Both the position numbers and the translations under genes were made by a program. From assembly GCA_001465935.1 (NCBI GenBank), contig LNKV01000034.1:62001-126000 (forward strand): a stretch of 64,000 nt of DNA, written 5' to 3'. This DNA comes from Clarireedia homoeocarpa (taxonomy: Eukaryota; Ascomycota; Leotiomycetes; Helotiales; Rutstroemiaceae). Shown piece by piece: positions 12,761 through 22,303 of this stretch (position 1 is the stretch's first letter; the number at the start of each line of letters is the position of its first letter). The notes beneath the pieces are model-generated. The model worked only from the letters and a program-made list of their open reading frames with translations. It was not told the DNA's origin and did not search any database.

Positions 12761-13832
12761 GAGAGGGATTGATTGGTTGATTGTGGTGTTGGCAAATGAT
12801 TATGATGGAAGGAGGATTCTGGTTCAAGATGTTCGGATGGAATGGGATGTTCAGGATTGTGGTAATAGGTGCTGGATGTAATGGCAGATGTTTTTGTTCA
12901 ATGTTCAAACCGGGTTTAAGTCTAATGAAATTTCTGGATCAATCCACAGTCTATCCACCTTTCTACATCAATTTTAACAATTTGACATCTTTAAAGGCAG
13001 CTGTAATTAAGTATTCATACGTGTTCGATGTATTCATCTCTTTATTCCAGAGATACTCTATTGCAAAGTCGGAAAATGGAGACGAAAATGTTTTCGTAGA
13101 TCAAATTCCATGAAAGTTAATAGCAGCATATCTAAATTATACTAGAAGCCTAGAGGGGCCATTGCTCTCTTCACTTCGAATTGCCTTGAGACAGATTCAC
13201 AGGCCCCCATGCCAAGTAACATTGCATCGGGAGAGCAATATCTAAAGGCCTCATTGCACCTCACCTGTGAGGATGCCAATTCACCGAGCAACTTCAGACT
13301 TCTAATTCCAAATTTGTTGGTTTTGTATTATACTAAGTCATATATCTGATTTTTGGAGTGCAATTTGGAAATTACGATGTATATATGCTTAGTAGAATAA
13401 AGATCTTATAAGGTAAGTATAAAATTTTGCTTGAATATCAAAGTACTGGAGTTGCATAATAGCTTTGCTGAGACTAAGACCCGAGCTCCATTTCTACCAT
13501 TCCATTCCCCGCCCTAAGTCCTACTGCAGCGATGAGTACTGTGCAAAAGTTGAAATTTTGGGAGAACTCGGCTGTACGCATAGAGAACTGAACTGAACTG
13601 AACTGAACTGAACTGAACTGTGCCACATTGAGGACAGTCAGGCCAGAGGTAACCCATATCTATGAGCAAGCCAAGCCAAGCCAATCCTAAGTTTAGATAT
13701 GCATCAGGGATATCAGGGATTACAGTGCATGCGTATGTGGTTCTACCCGCCCTACATTATTTTCGGAAAGGTCCGCACGATTTCCTAAGCCCTATACGGA
13801 AAAGCAAGTTGATTTATATCACAAAATAAGGA
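12761..13832. other. Intergenic AT-rich stretch with AACTG array
   Basis: About 1.07 kb with no recognised gene. It contains a seven-copy AACTG array and short repeats of the AGCCA type near 13670. It leads into the decayed monooxygenase segment. Confidence 0.55.
13586..13620. repeat. AACTG pentanucleotide array
   Basis: Seven perfect head-to-tail copies of AACTG in intergenic DNA. Confidence 0.97.
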
Positions 13833-15066
13833 TTACTCCTTCAGAAAATAGGTGTGATGGCTGGCCCAAAGCGATTGGTGAGTCTCGTCCTGCAACTGAA
13901 GGCAGAAGTCGCTGAAGGTGGTAACAGTCTTCCCTAGATGCTTGTCAGAAAGATGCATGGTGGATCCGGACGTCAAAGAAATCGAGACATACATAGCTTG
14001 ATTAGCGCCTTGTCCTAAATGTGGACTCGTAGGATGTGCAGCATCTCCAATAAGGATGTATCTTCTATTATACCAGTGCTCAGGCTCTAGGCTCGGACGA
14101 TCGAAAAGCCTATATGTGATTAATCGTTCAGTATCACTAATAAGATCCAATGCTGGAGTATTGTTCTATTCCTTGAATTCCTCGAGGAGCTGTGCCTTTT
14201 GAGCTGCGAGTTCAGATGGGCTTGCTTTTCGCCAGGTTTCTTTCTTTTAGATAGAAGACTGTCGGGTAATTGCCCACGAAGTAGTATCTGCTGATACGGA
14301 ATACAAGATTATATGGGCAGAGGGTCCGAAAATGTCGAGGATGATAGTATGGTCCTTCAAGCTTGCCGGAGTTGGTGACATGCATGTAATCTAGAGGAGT
14401 TAGTATCAAAGAAACAATGACTATATGAATCATATACCTGAATCAAACCAGTGAACGAAGCCTCAGGCTCCTCAATGCCTCTCTGTTTGAGAAGTATACT
14501 TCTCGACATAGCACGAATACTATCACAGCCGATAAGAAACGACCTCTCAACTTTCTATCTATCTTCTGAAATTGCTGTAATACTATATTCCGTCTCCTCA
14601 ATAGCCTTCAGCTTCCAGCCTTCATGCAATTCAATATCTGCATCTAAAACGGTTTGTTTAAGATGTAAATCGAATTCTATCCTCTTCACGCTACAGGCCG
14701 GTTAGCTATATCTTTCCTTTGCTCTACCGAGTATATTAGAGCTTCATATACTTTCACCTGTATAAGTCTTGTTCAAAGTTTCTTTGATATAAGGTGCAGA
14801 ACTGATTACTGATTCAGCAAGACTGATGAGGGAGAGCACTTTGAGTCTAATCACGTAGTTAATTATGTGTATTGCTGGACGTGAGAGTAGATACACCCGT
14901 TGGGTTGCATCATAAGAGATGCACCGACGTCCCCTAGTTGTCTAACTTTCTCGAGAATAATTGGAGTGTAGCCCTTTTTCTGGAGTAGAAGTGCGATGAC
15001 CGGGCCTGCAATACCGCAGCCGACGCTTATGACCTTGGGAGAAGTTGTTTGAGCCATTGTGTTCAA
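13833..15066 (-). pseudogene. Broken FAD-dependent monooxygenase (salicylate-hydroxylase-like)
   Basis: The N-terminal piece (15066–14863) reads PKVISVGCGIAGPVIALLLQ followed by KKGYTPIILEK, a Rossmann FAD-binding start, then meets stops (TAA, TGA) after the QPNG segment. The C-terminal piece (14150–13833) carries RYILIGDAAHPTSPHLGQGA, the second FAD motif of class A flavoprotein monooxygenases. Between them the frame changes several times and contains further stops; SLAESVISSAPYIKETL can be read in another frame near 14800. The total span (about 1.23 kb) fits one 410-residue gene. Intron splicing cannot explain all breaks, so this is called a decayed gene. Which aromatic substrate it used is unknown. 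Confidence 0.8.
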
Positions 15067-15672
15067 TGGAGGTGATTGTGTAGAGCGGGATTGATTGATC
15101 TGAGGATTTGATAGAATTCAGATGTTGTGCTTCATCTTTATACGGAGTGACTGCGCGGACATTCCTCGAAGCGGAGTGTCCATGGAGAAAGGAAGTAAGC
15201 CTCAAGGGTACAGCGGAAAGAGTACAATGGGAAAGCATTATTTTTACGGGGGCGCGATAGGGTAAGTTGAGGAGCATAATTCTACGAGACCTGTCATGTT
15301 TTTTTCAAAGTATGCACTAGGATTTTGTGTGAGCTGTTCTCTCCCAGTGGTTGGTGTCGATGATGAAAATGCTTATGGTACACGTACATAATTTTCCAAA
15401 AATACAAGTTTGGAGAATATATCTCAAAGACTGGATTTGTTGTGAATTTTTGAAGCATAGTAGTTGTTGCTTCCCCTGGTGGTGGAGGTTGACACCTCAA
15501 GGGCACGTAATGATTGGTCGATTTAATTCTCATGCATAAGGGGGTGGTGTTGAGGCCTTGCCCAATCAGGCGTCAACCGTAAGCTGATCGTTCGGTTAGC
15601 CGAAAGATTTGAAAGAATTTGTGGACTAATATATTTCTATGTAAGCAGAATCTTTCAACAACTATCTCATCA
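15067..15672. other. Intergenic stretch upstream of tRNA-Ser copy 1
   Basis: About 600 bp. No domain-bearing frame on either strand; short frames near 15294–15539 overlap on opposite strands and look random. Confidence 0.5.
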
Positions 15673-15806
15673 GGCGTGATGGCTGAGTGGTCTAAAGCGA
15701 TTGACTAGAAATCAATTCTCTTCGGAGGGTAAGTCAACTATATTCCCATTTCACTAAAATAAATATCTAACAATAACTAGCGTAGGTTCAAATCCTGCTC
15801 ACGTCG
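15673..15806 (+). tRNA. tRNA-Ser(AGA) with insert in the variable arm, copy 1
   Basis: Acceptor strand GGCGTGA pairs with TCACGTC (one G–T) and G is the discriminator. The D arm is GCT...AGC. The anticodon stem ATTGA/TCAAT encloses loop CTAGAAA, giving anticodon AGA with no gap at 37/38. A type II variable stem TCTC–TTCG–GAGG follows, as expected for serine. The T arm is GTAGG–TTCAAAT–CCTGC. The A box (TGGCTGAGTGG) and B box (GGTTCAAATCC) are intact, and a T7 run follows 10 nt downstream. Fifty-two extra bases sit exactly between the variable stem and base 48. Removing them gives a normal 82-nt tRNA-Ser body. The insert is not at the standard tRNA intron site. Confidence 0.88.
15729..15780 (+). 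other. Spliceosomal-intron-like insert in tRNA-Ser copy 1
   Basis: 52 nt beginning GTAAGTCA and ending AACTAG, with CTAAC ten to fifteen bases before the end. These are the donor, branch-site and acceptor signals of this genome's mRNA introns, and the length is in the same range. It shares the block TTCCCATTTCACTAAAAT with copy 2. No canonical tRNA bulge-helix-bulge position is involved. Confidence 0.75.
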
Positions 15807-15815
15807 AGTCAAATA

Positions 15816-15822
15816 TTTTTTT
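15816..15822 (+). terminator. RNA polymerase III terminator of tRNA-Ser copy 1
   Basis: Seven T residues starting ten bases after the discriminator base of the tRNA gene. Confidence 0.8.
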
Positions 15823-16771
15823 GGTAATCTTGTAGAACTTTTTGCTTGAGCTCAACTATCTTGCGAAAATGTTCAAAATGTTCGAAAGGCAAGATGGACC
15901 AAACAAAATGCGGACTGATCTGTGTCTTCGTTCCTTTCTGCTACACTCCATTTATCCCGCAGTTAAATGGGATACAATTTCTGAATATGCAACAATCCAG
16001 GAAATCTACATATGATGAATCCTGGAGTGGAACAAGATCTCATTCAGAATATCACCCACTACTAGGCTCGTCATCGTTATCGCCGGCGCAAGAGATGCGG
16101 ATGGTTCAGTAGGTTCCGCAAAGGGGAGCTGTGAATCAGTTAGACCAACATTTTGAAACCTGATCTCCTTTGTATAGACCATGCTGGCAATGAAAAGCAT
16201 GATATGCGAATCTTGAAAATACATGATCCACAGGAAGTCGTATCCAACACGGATCTGCTACTGCATATGTTAGTAAGGCCACCGAAAACGATCAAAGCAG
16301 CCGGCTACTCAGGGAAACTGGTTTTCTTCCTCTTGGTACCACCAGCACCACAGCCGACACACATGAGGATATATTTTACAGACACAATATCATAAACTAT
16401 TTTTGCGATTCACAAGCTTAATTCCTCAAACATATACAATATGCTACGCAGTTGATTCTAGTGCCCTGCAGTACTATCTCCTCACATAAATGATTATTAC
16501 TCAATCGGTCGGATCTACCTATTCTAAGGTCTACGTCCAGTAGAACCCCTTGATTTACCTGGTATCAAACTTCTCAAAAATCGTTGCGTACCATCCTGGT
16601 TCTGGTCCGGCCTAGGTACTCGGCAATTCTAACAATCGGTCAAATAGTTTCTCGATTATCTAGTTGCAAGGTGAAACGCCAATTGGATGCTCGATTGATC
16701 ACAGGGTATTCTAACCGACTAATGGTGTACTAAGGTAGGTGGGAGAAGACATATGAGTAGCAACGAGAGAG
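15823..16771. other. Unassigned sequence between the tRNA-Ser copies, left part
   Basis: Short frames on both strands (for example near 15846–16112 plus and 16006–16224 minus) show no recognisable domain. It may be decayed coding sequence, but no family can be named. Confidence 0.4.
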
Positions 16772-18607
16772 TTAGAGAAGTGGTAGCAATGAATAAGGAG
16801 TAAATAGGGTATGAGAGATCGGAGAAAAGGGAGAGGTAGCCACAGTAAGACTAAGAGCTGGAGGCGGGACATAACCTGGGGAGAACTGTGAAAGCTGGGA
16901 AAGCCACTGCTTGGTTAGTGTAACGTGTAAGTTGAGTTCAAAGCCAGTGACACTACTGTGAACACTGGTCGACGCTGTGTCCTTTACGATCTTTTCTCCA
17001 GGAACCTCATCGTTATCCTCAATTACAGCGAGATGGCCCTCTCTGCCGAAGAAAGAACTTCGGGGGAAATGTTCTTGCTCGTAACGCACAAAACGTGCCC
17101 AAGCCTTATGTAACTGGTATTTAGCTTCCTTATGCTAGCAATTGGAAAAGTCTTCCCGCTCACTCAATGAACCAAAAAGAACAAGATCACGCTCGCGCTG
17201 TACCTCAAGCTCGGTGAACGATTTTCTTCCCACAAGTGCATTGGACAACAGACCAAGTCCTGATACTGAAACTGTAACAGCAAATGGTGATGTTGAGAAT
17301 GGCTGAGAACGGCCATGTCGAAGTGGCTCTGGGATCTCGAAATATTGACTGTTCCGGACAATATCTGACATCCGTTTATCATTTTTGAGTGTTCTGTTGT
17401 CGATCGTTGCTGTGCAATCATTGCTAACAATCAGACACTTGTCGCCGTTATTGCTTTTCAGTGGGTAAGGCGCGCCAGAAGGAAGAAACACCTCGTTATC
17501 GCCAGCAAGCACAACCCCGAACAAGCGGAATGGGTGTTCTGAATGAAGACGTCCAAGTCTCGGTACAAGGTTCGAAGGTTGATAAACGTAGATGTGCGTT
17601 TAGTGGCGCGAAGCCACCCACGAACCACTTCCTGAGAATTTGTCAGATACCTTAGTCTGATTGGACCATCTAACACTTTGAAAATAAGAGAAGGCCCCTC
17701 AGCTCCTTTAAGAAGATTGGAGGTATCTCCTTCATAACAGAAATGATCAATCTGCTCGCCCCTCCTTACATAGATAGCGGCAGAAGGATATGCTACAAGA
17801 TTGGTAGCACGATCACCTCTGAATTGTGCGGCTGCGCGAAAGCTTTTTGGATTCTGCCGTTCGATCTGTTGGAGTATTGAGTAAAACATGCTAGACAAGA
17901 GACCAGATTCTCCCCTGCTAGCTTGGCGGAGGTGATGCTGATAAACAAGTGGCTCCTTGTTCAGTATCTCAGCTTCTTCATCATCTACGCCGAGCCATAA
18001 AGCTCTTCCCTCTTCGACATGTATGCCTCGGGCGTAGTAAAGTCGATTTCCTCTCAGAACGAAACAATTTCCCGATTAGGCAGACCTTCAGCTTGAAATC
18101 TGTGTATACCCAAAGAATTCTTACGTCTAACTCTCTGGACTAAGCTCGTTGGTGCAAAAAATTCCTGGGTTCGAAAGTCCCAACGGCACGGGCAAATCGT
18201 TGATCGTCTTCCGTAGCCTTCGCAATCTTGCCGAACCCCCTGACGAGCTCTTCTCCGCCAACTCCATCCCTCATGTGTAATATATGCGCGAGCTTCTTAG
18301 GTGGGATGTGCAGGGCGTTTCTTCGTTCTTTGCAATCAGGTCAATTGCAGTGTAGCACAGAGTCATCCTTCTCATTCTCACTAGCTTTGCGCTTTTCCGA
18401 TGCTCGAATTGAGTTGTCTAACGTCTCGGTGATTTTCGGTATTAACTCCTCATCGAAGACTGGCTCAATGTGAGCTTCCACAGTTCCCTCTTCCAATAGT
18501 CCCGACATGCCCCACCGTAAGCCAAGCCTGTCCAGTTCCTGTGGAGTTGTAGATACTTTGTTTGTTGGCTGATCCAGTTTCTCTCTGGCTCTCAGTGCGT
18601 CGCTCAA
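16772..18607 (-). pseudogene. Decayed gene of unknown family between the inverted tRNA genes
   Basis: Reading from 18607, a coherent protein (MSDALRAREKLDQPTNKVST...) meets an in-frame TGA at 18341 but continues in the same frame as NALHIPPKKLAHILHMRDG and then RFARAVGTFEPRNFLHQRA before a TAG. Further pieces occur in shifted frames: ARGIHVEEGRALWLGVDDEE near 18000, KSFRAAAQFRGDRATNLVAY within 17898–17458, and a Ser/Asn-rich part at 17524–17135. I do not recognise the family. The continuing coding character across stops and frame changes argues for a once-real gene. Unrecognised introns could explain some shifts but not the in-frame TGA. Confidence 0.5.
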
Positions 18608-18622
18608 ATGAATTAAACTTCC

Positions 18623-18633
18623 AAAAAAAAAAA
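18623..18633 (-). terminator. RNA polymerase III terminator of tRNA-Ser copy 2
   Basis: Eleven T residues on the minus strand, nine bases past the tRNA discriminator base. Confidence 0.8.
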
Positions 18634-18641
18634 TTTGGACT

Positions 18642-18771
18642 CGACGTGAGCAGGATTTGAACCTACGCTGAATATTGTTAGATATTTTAGTGAAATGGGA
18701 ACATAATTGACTTACCCTCCGAAGAGAATTGATTTCTAGTCAATCGCTTTAGACCACTCAGCCATCACGCC
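18642..18771 (-). tRNA. tRNA-Ser(AGA) with insert in the variable arm, copy 2
   Basis: The two tRNA halves are identical base for base to copy 1 (acceptor, D arm, AGA anticodon loop, variable stem, T arm and discriminator). The insert here is 48 nt and has diverged. The upstream flank is unrelated to that of copy 1. Downstream, both copies keep GAGTC and a T run. Orientation is opposite to copy 1, about 2.8 kb away. Removal of the insert gives the same mature serine tRNA. Confidence 0.88.
18668..18715 (-). other. Spliceosomal-intron-like insert in tRNA-Ser copy 2
   Basis: 48 nt beginning GTAAGTCA, containing CTAAC and ending ATTCAG. Compared with copy 1 it has a 4-nt deletion and about five substitutions, including CTAG changed to TCAG at the 3' end, which still provides a YAG acceptor. 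Confidence 0.75.
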
Positions 18772-19564
18772 TTAACATTGTCGTTAGAATTCGGTTGATA
18801 AATAGATATTTATACCAAGAACAAATATCAAGTTCAGATGTGGGACCAGAGGGTTATCAGCGTGTCTTCGTGGACTACCGAGAGTCTAGACTTAGGTTGG
18901 CGCACTGTTTCCATGTATGATGTGGAACTACGAATCCACATATCGTTTGCTTGTTGTTGAAATGCAACACTCACCAATTTCACTGTATTTCGCCCACTAT
19001 GTAAGGAGATCTTTCTGTCTTCTGTGTACATGGTGAGAGATCTAAAGGTATCAGATTCTAGAGGAAATGTTAACCTACCTCAAGTAGGTGATTTGATATG
19101 CCAATGCGTAGAAGGTATAGACTGAATAATCCGAATGAGAATTTGCAGCCTGGCCACACTTGAGAATGAATTTTGGGAGGAGCATAGTATAGCGGGGTGT
19201 AGGATTCTAAAATTGACATCTCAAAACCCATACCAAAAGATAATTTCTCGAAATACCAAAGCCAGATGAGCGGTCTAGTATGGTCATCACCTCAGATAAA
19301 AAAATGATTCAGAATCGTCCACTTGAATGTTCGACTTGACCATCTGATATTGTATCCCTTTCCCCTTGCCAAAACCCCTAATAATACATTGAACGAATAA
19401 TTTGTGTGAAGTGCGCCTCCCAGTATATCCCTTCCCCAGCCAGAGGCAACGACTTCTAAATCCAACAGAAATCCCCACTGACAAACCAAGATTGAGGAAC
19501 CCCATCCAGAAAACACGAAATCCGAACTAAAGATCCGCAAACTCCATACCCATAAAAATACATT
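18772..19564. other. Intergenic stretch, nothing recognised
   Basis: About 790 bp between tRNA-Ser copy 2 and the end of a minus-strand unknown gene. Overlapping minus-strand short frames near 19287–19540 read as glycine/tryptophan-rich noise. The part next to 19565 probably holds a 3' untranslated region. Confidence 0.5.
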
Positions 19565-20269
19565 CTATTTCCCAACAGCGTCACTCAAGCCACTCATGTC
19601 CAAAGCATACTTGGGCAAATCATCGTCGCCTTCTCCAGAGGCAGAATCCCAAGTTCCAAGCCCCATAAAAGTATCAATCTCCCAACCAGGGAATCTAGGT
19701 TTAGCAGCATCATCCGCACTGCCGGAACTGCGAAGGCTCTTCCCACATTTGCTACCCTTCCTGGCTCTCATTGAAGAGGATCGCTTTCGGCCATGAACTG
19801 CCGGGGGTGGTGCGCAGGTGTATAGGGCATGCTCCGGTTCATTGAGATAGTTGTTAAGAAGGTATGGGTATTTAGTAGTACCGGTTCGAGGTTGAATGCT
19901 GTTGGCGTCATTTCTGGTATGCCCGGAGCGTGCATCAGCAGCAGAGTTCATGTTACCATTTTGATGAATATGATCTGTAGTAGTTTGTGTAGAGGCCGAA
20001 ACATAAGCTGGAGATCCTGAGTGTTGATAGACAGGCCCCCCAAGGACCGCAGCGGTAATAGCTTGAGTCTGAACAACCGGTTGGAAAATTGCAGAAGTTC
20101 TACTGACATGTTCGCCAAGCTCGGAGCAACTACAATTATCCGAGTTGAAAACAGGAGGTCTGGAAGATGATACCGGTTTGAGACAATAACGGCATGGGAT
20201 TACCCAGTCATTGGAATCATTCTGAAAAGTCTCTGCCTCTTTATCGTTCTTGTAATCTGGAACAGGCAT
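19565..20269 (-). CDS. Unknown protein with N-terminal cysteine cluster
   Basis: One uninterrupted frame of 234 residues; no family recognised. Residues 20–60 hold CxxC (PCRYCLKP) and a CSC motif, which could bind a metal. The middle is Ser/Thr/Asn-rich and disordered. A basic patch (GRKRSSSMRARKGSKCGKS) near 165 could be a nuclear signal. The C-terminus is PGWEIDTFMGLGTWDSASGE followed by an acidic, DDLPKYALDM end. Varied composition and the lack of a repeat period support a real gene. Function unknown. Confidence 0.6.
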   Translation of the reverse strand: MPVPDYKNDKEAETFQNDSNDWVIPCRYCLKPVSSSRPPVFNSDNCSCSELGEHVSRTSAIFQPVVQTQAITAAVLGGPVYQHSGSPAYVSASTQTTTDHIHQNGNMNSAADARSGHTRNDANSIQPRTGTTKYPYLLNNYLNEPEHALYTCAPPPAVHGRKRSSSMRARKGSKCGKSLRSSGSADDAAKPRFPGWEIDTFMGLGTWDSASGEGDDDLPKYALDMSGLSDAVGK

Positions 20270-22303
20270 CCTGAGTGGTGAAAGCGAACTACCCGAGAGT
20301 TAGGCACAAGGCGTCTTACAATGCTTGGGTAGTGTAACCTACAAAACAAGTTGGTGTCGGAGGGTAAGTGATATGATTGACGAAGACAGCTTGATGATTG
20401 GTTGTGTGCTACTTAGCAGTGTAGCACAATGCGGGGAAATGCAGGGATTGAAAGCAAGATAAGGCTGAGCAGCGATGACGATATATGTATTGAAAGCAAG
20501 TAGCGAAGCACGACTCGAAAAAGTATGATGACTTCGTTGTTGAGAGAGAACGATGTGAACTGAAGAGGAGTGAACTATCTACGAGTACTTATAATCCTTC
20601 AACTGATCCATCAAATTGAGCTTTTGAGATATCACGATGGTAGAAGGGCGCGGCTTAGCACTCCGTCCTGCTCGCTGGAGAGGAGGGATTTGAGTCATCT
20701 GGACGGTACCGAGTATCGGAGGCGACGAGATTTCGGGAAAGTGCATCATGGGAATGCAAGCCCTCTGGATTATGGGATTCTTTTCGTTGTTGACGCCCTA
20801 CTCCGCGTGGGGATAGGGAAAATGACGGAGCTGGGGGGGGGGGGATTGACCCAGTTCCCGATAGTTCTACAGGAGAGACGACCTTGCAATGCTCGCGCTT
20901 CGCCAATCATTCTTTTCAGTATACCCCGCCTCACTTTGGCATTGGCTGAATTGGTCGAATTGATGGGTGGCAATCCTCACTGAAGTTAAGATTGCTTTCT
21001 TTTTGTTCTTGGTGGGATTATGTCGACGAAATGTTATTTTGCGCCTATCCTCGGAGTAACGTGAGTGCTCAGTAGATCTATTCGTCAATCAGAATCCAGG
21101 GTCAAGCCAATCACATCTTGTGCCGATATAGATTCGATATGATGAAATCTTGCCGAAGTCTTCGTCCTAAGAAATGGATTCTTCGAAACTTAACTACACG
21201 GTGACTCAAATTATGATATCGGTTGTCTAGCCGACATCTCACCCGGTATCGCTTTAGCTCGACGAAAGAACGTTCAGCTCAGAACTAGCCGTTACACAAA
21301 CCAACACATAGATATCCGCACTAACTGTACGAACACCTCAATTTCCAAGGCGATCACTAGGCCTCAAAACACCGCTGGATGTATAGAAGGAAGCCGATCT
21401 TGTGAATAAAAGAATGTCTCGGTTTACCGGTCAGGTTTCCCGTCAGCATGAAGCTACACAGGTACTGCGTTGCAATTCGATCTCTAGCCCGACCCAAGGC
21501 AAGTGTGAATGGCAGAACATCGTCAGTATCCGCGATGACATACTGCATACCGTCGTGTCGGTATCAAAAGAAATCAAATTCATCCAAACGGTTCGTTGAG
21601 TGTAGCCTCACGTCGCACAAGTACGGCTTAAGAATGTAGAGCGGTATTTCTCCGAGTAGACGGAAATTAATCCTAACATCAAGCTCTCTACATGTCCAAG
21701 GAGCCTCTGTCATCTTTCTACCTTTACCCAAATTGGTCGACATAAATCACCACTCGGGAGACGCCGGGGCCCGCTATGAGACGTTTTAGAACGGTTTGCA
21801 ACTTGGCTGTAACAACCGTAGGCTGTGTAAAGTCTCAATTCCGATTTCGCTGGATCCTCGTTTTTTTGTCCTTAAGAGAACAAGTCACGTAATCCTTCGA
21901 GAAGTTGCATGTGATGAATGTGCCTCGGCGATCTTTGCACGTGTTCTTTCCTGCCAGATGCAAAGTGAGGTTGTTAGAATTAGTTTGCTGCCTGAGAGAC
22001 GCAGATCATTTGAGGCACATGAGGTAGTTGAGAGGCCCTGAGATATTATGGCAATCCTAAATGAGACAACCGTGCGTCATAGGGTGGCAAGAAGATGACA
22101 GTGTGTGGAGAAGTCCAACCAGTACTGTATGTTCAATATCCTCTTATAATTTGGAGGATGGAGAAAGGGACGCAGCAAATGTTGCGTGCTTGAGCAGTTT
22201 TGGGAAAATGGCAGAAATTATTGGAATATTCTTTTCACAATTGATATCTAACGATCAGCCCAGAAACACTCTCCTTACTCCTTTCCTAACCCATTAAACC
22301 TCA
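20270..22303. other. Two-kilobase gene-free stretch
   Basis: No frame with a recognisable domain on either strand. It contains an 11-base G run near 20832–20842. Overlapping frames on opposite strands around 20570–20983 and 21357–21639 look random. It separates the unknown protein gene from ERB1. Confidence 0.5.

Noticed and set aside
15673..15806. Possibility that the tRNA-Ser insert is the ordinary 37/38 tRNA intron
   Set aside because: The anticodon loop CTAGAAA runs directly into the 3' strand of its stem; the extra bases lie after the variable stem.
18165..18185. B-box-like GGTTCGAAAGTCC suggesting another tRNA
   Set aside because: The T stem does not pair, no acceptor, anticodon or D arm surrounds it, and it lies inside the decayed protein-coding remnant.
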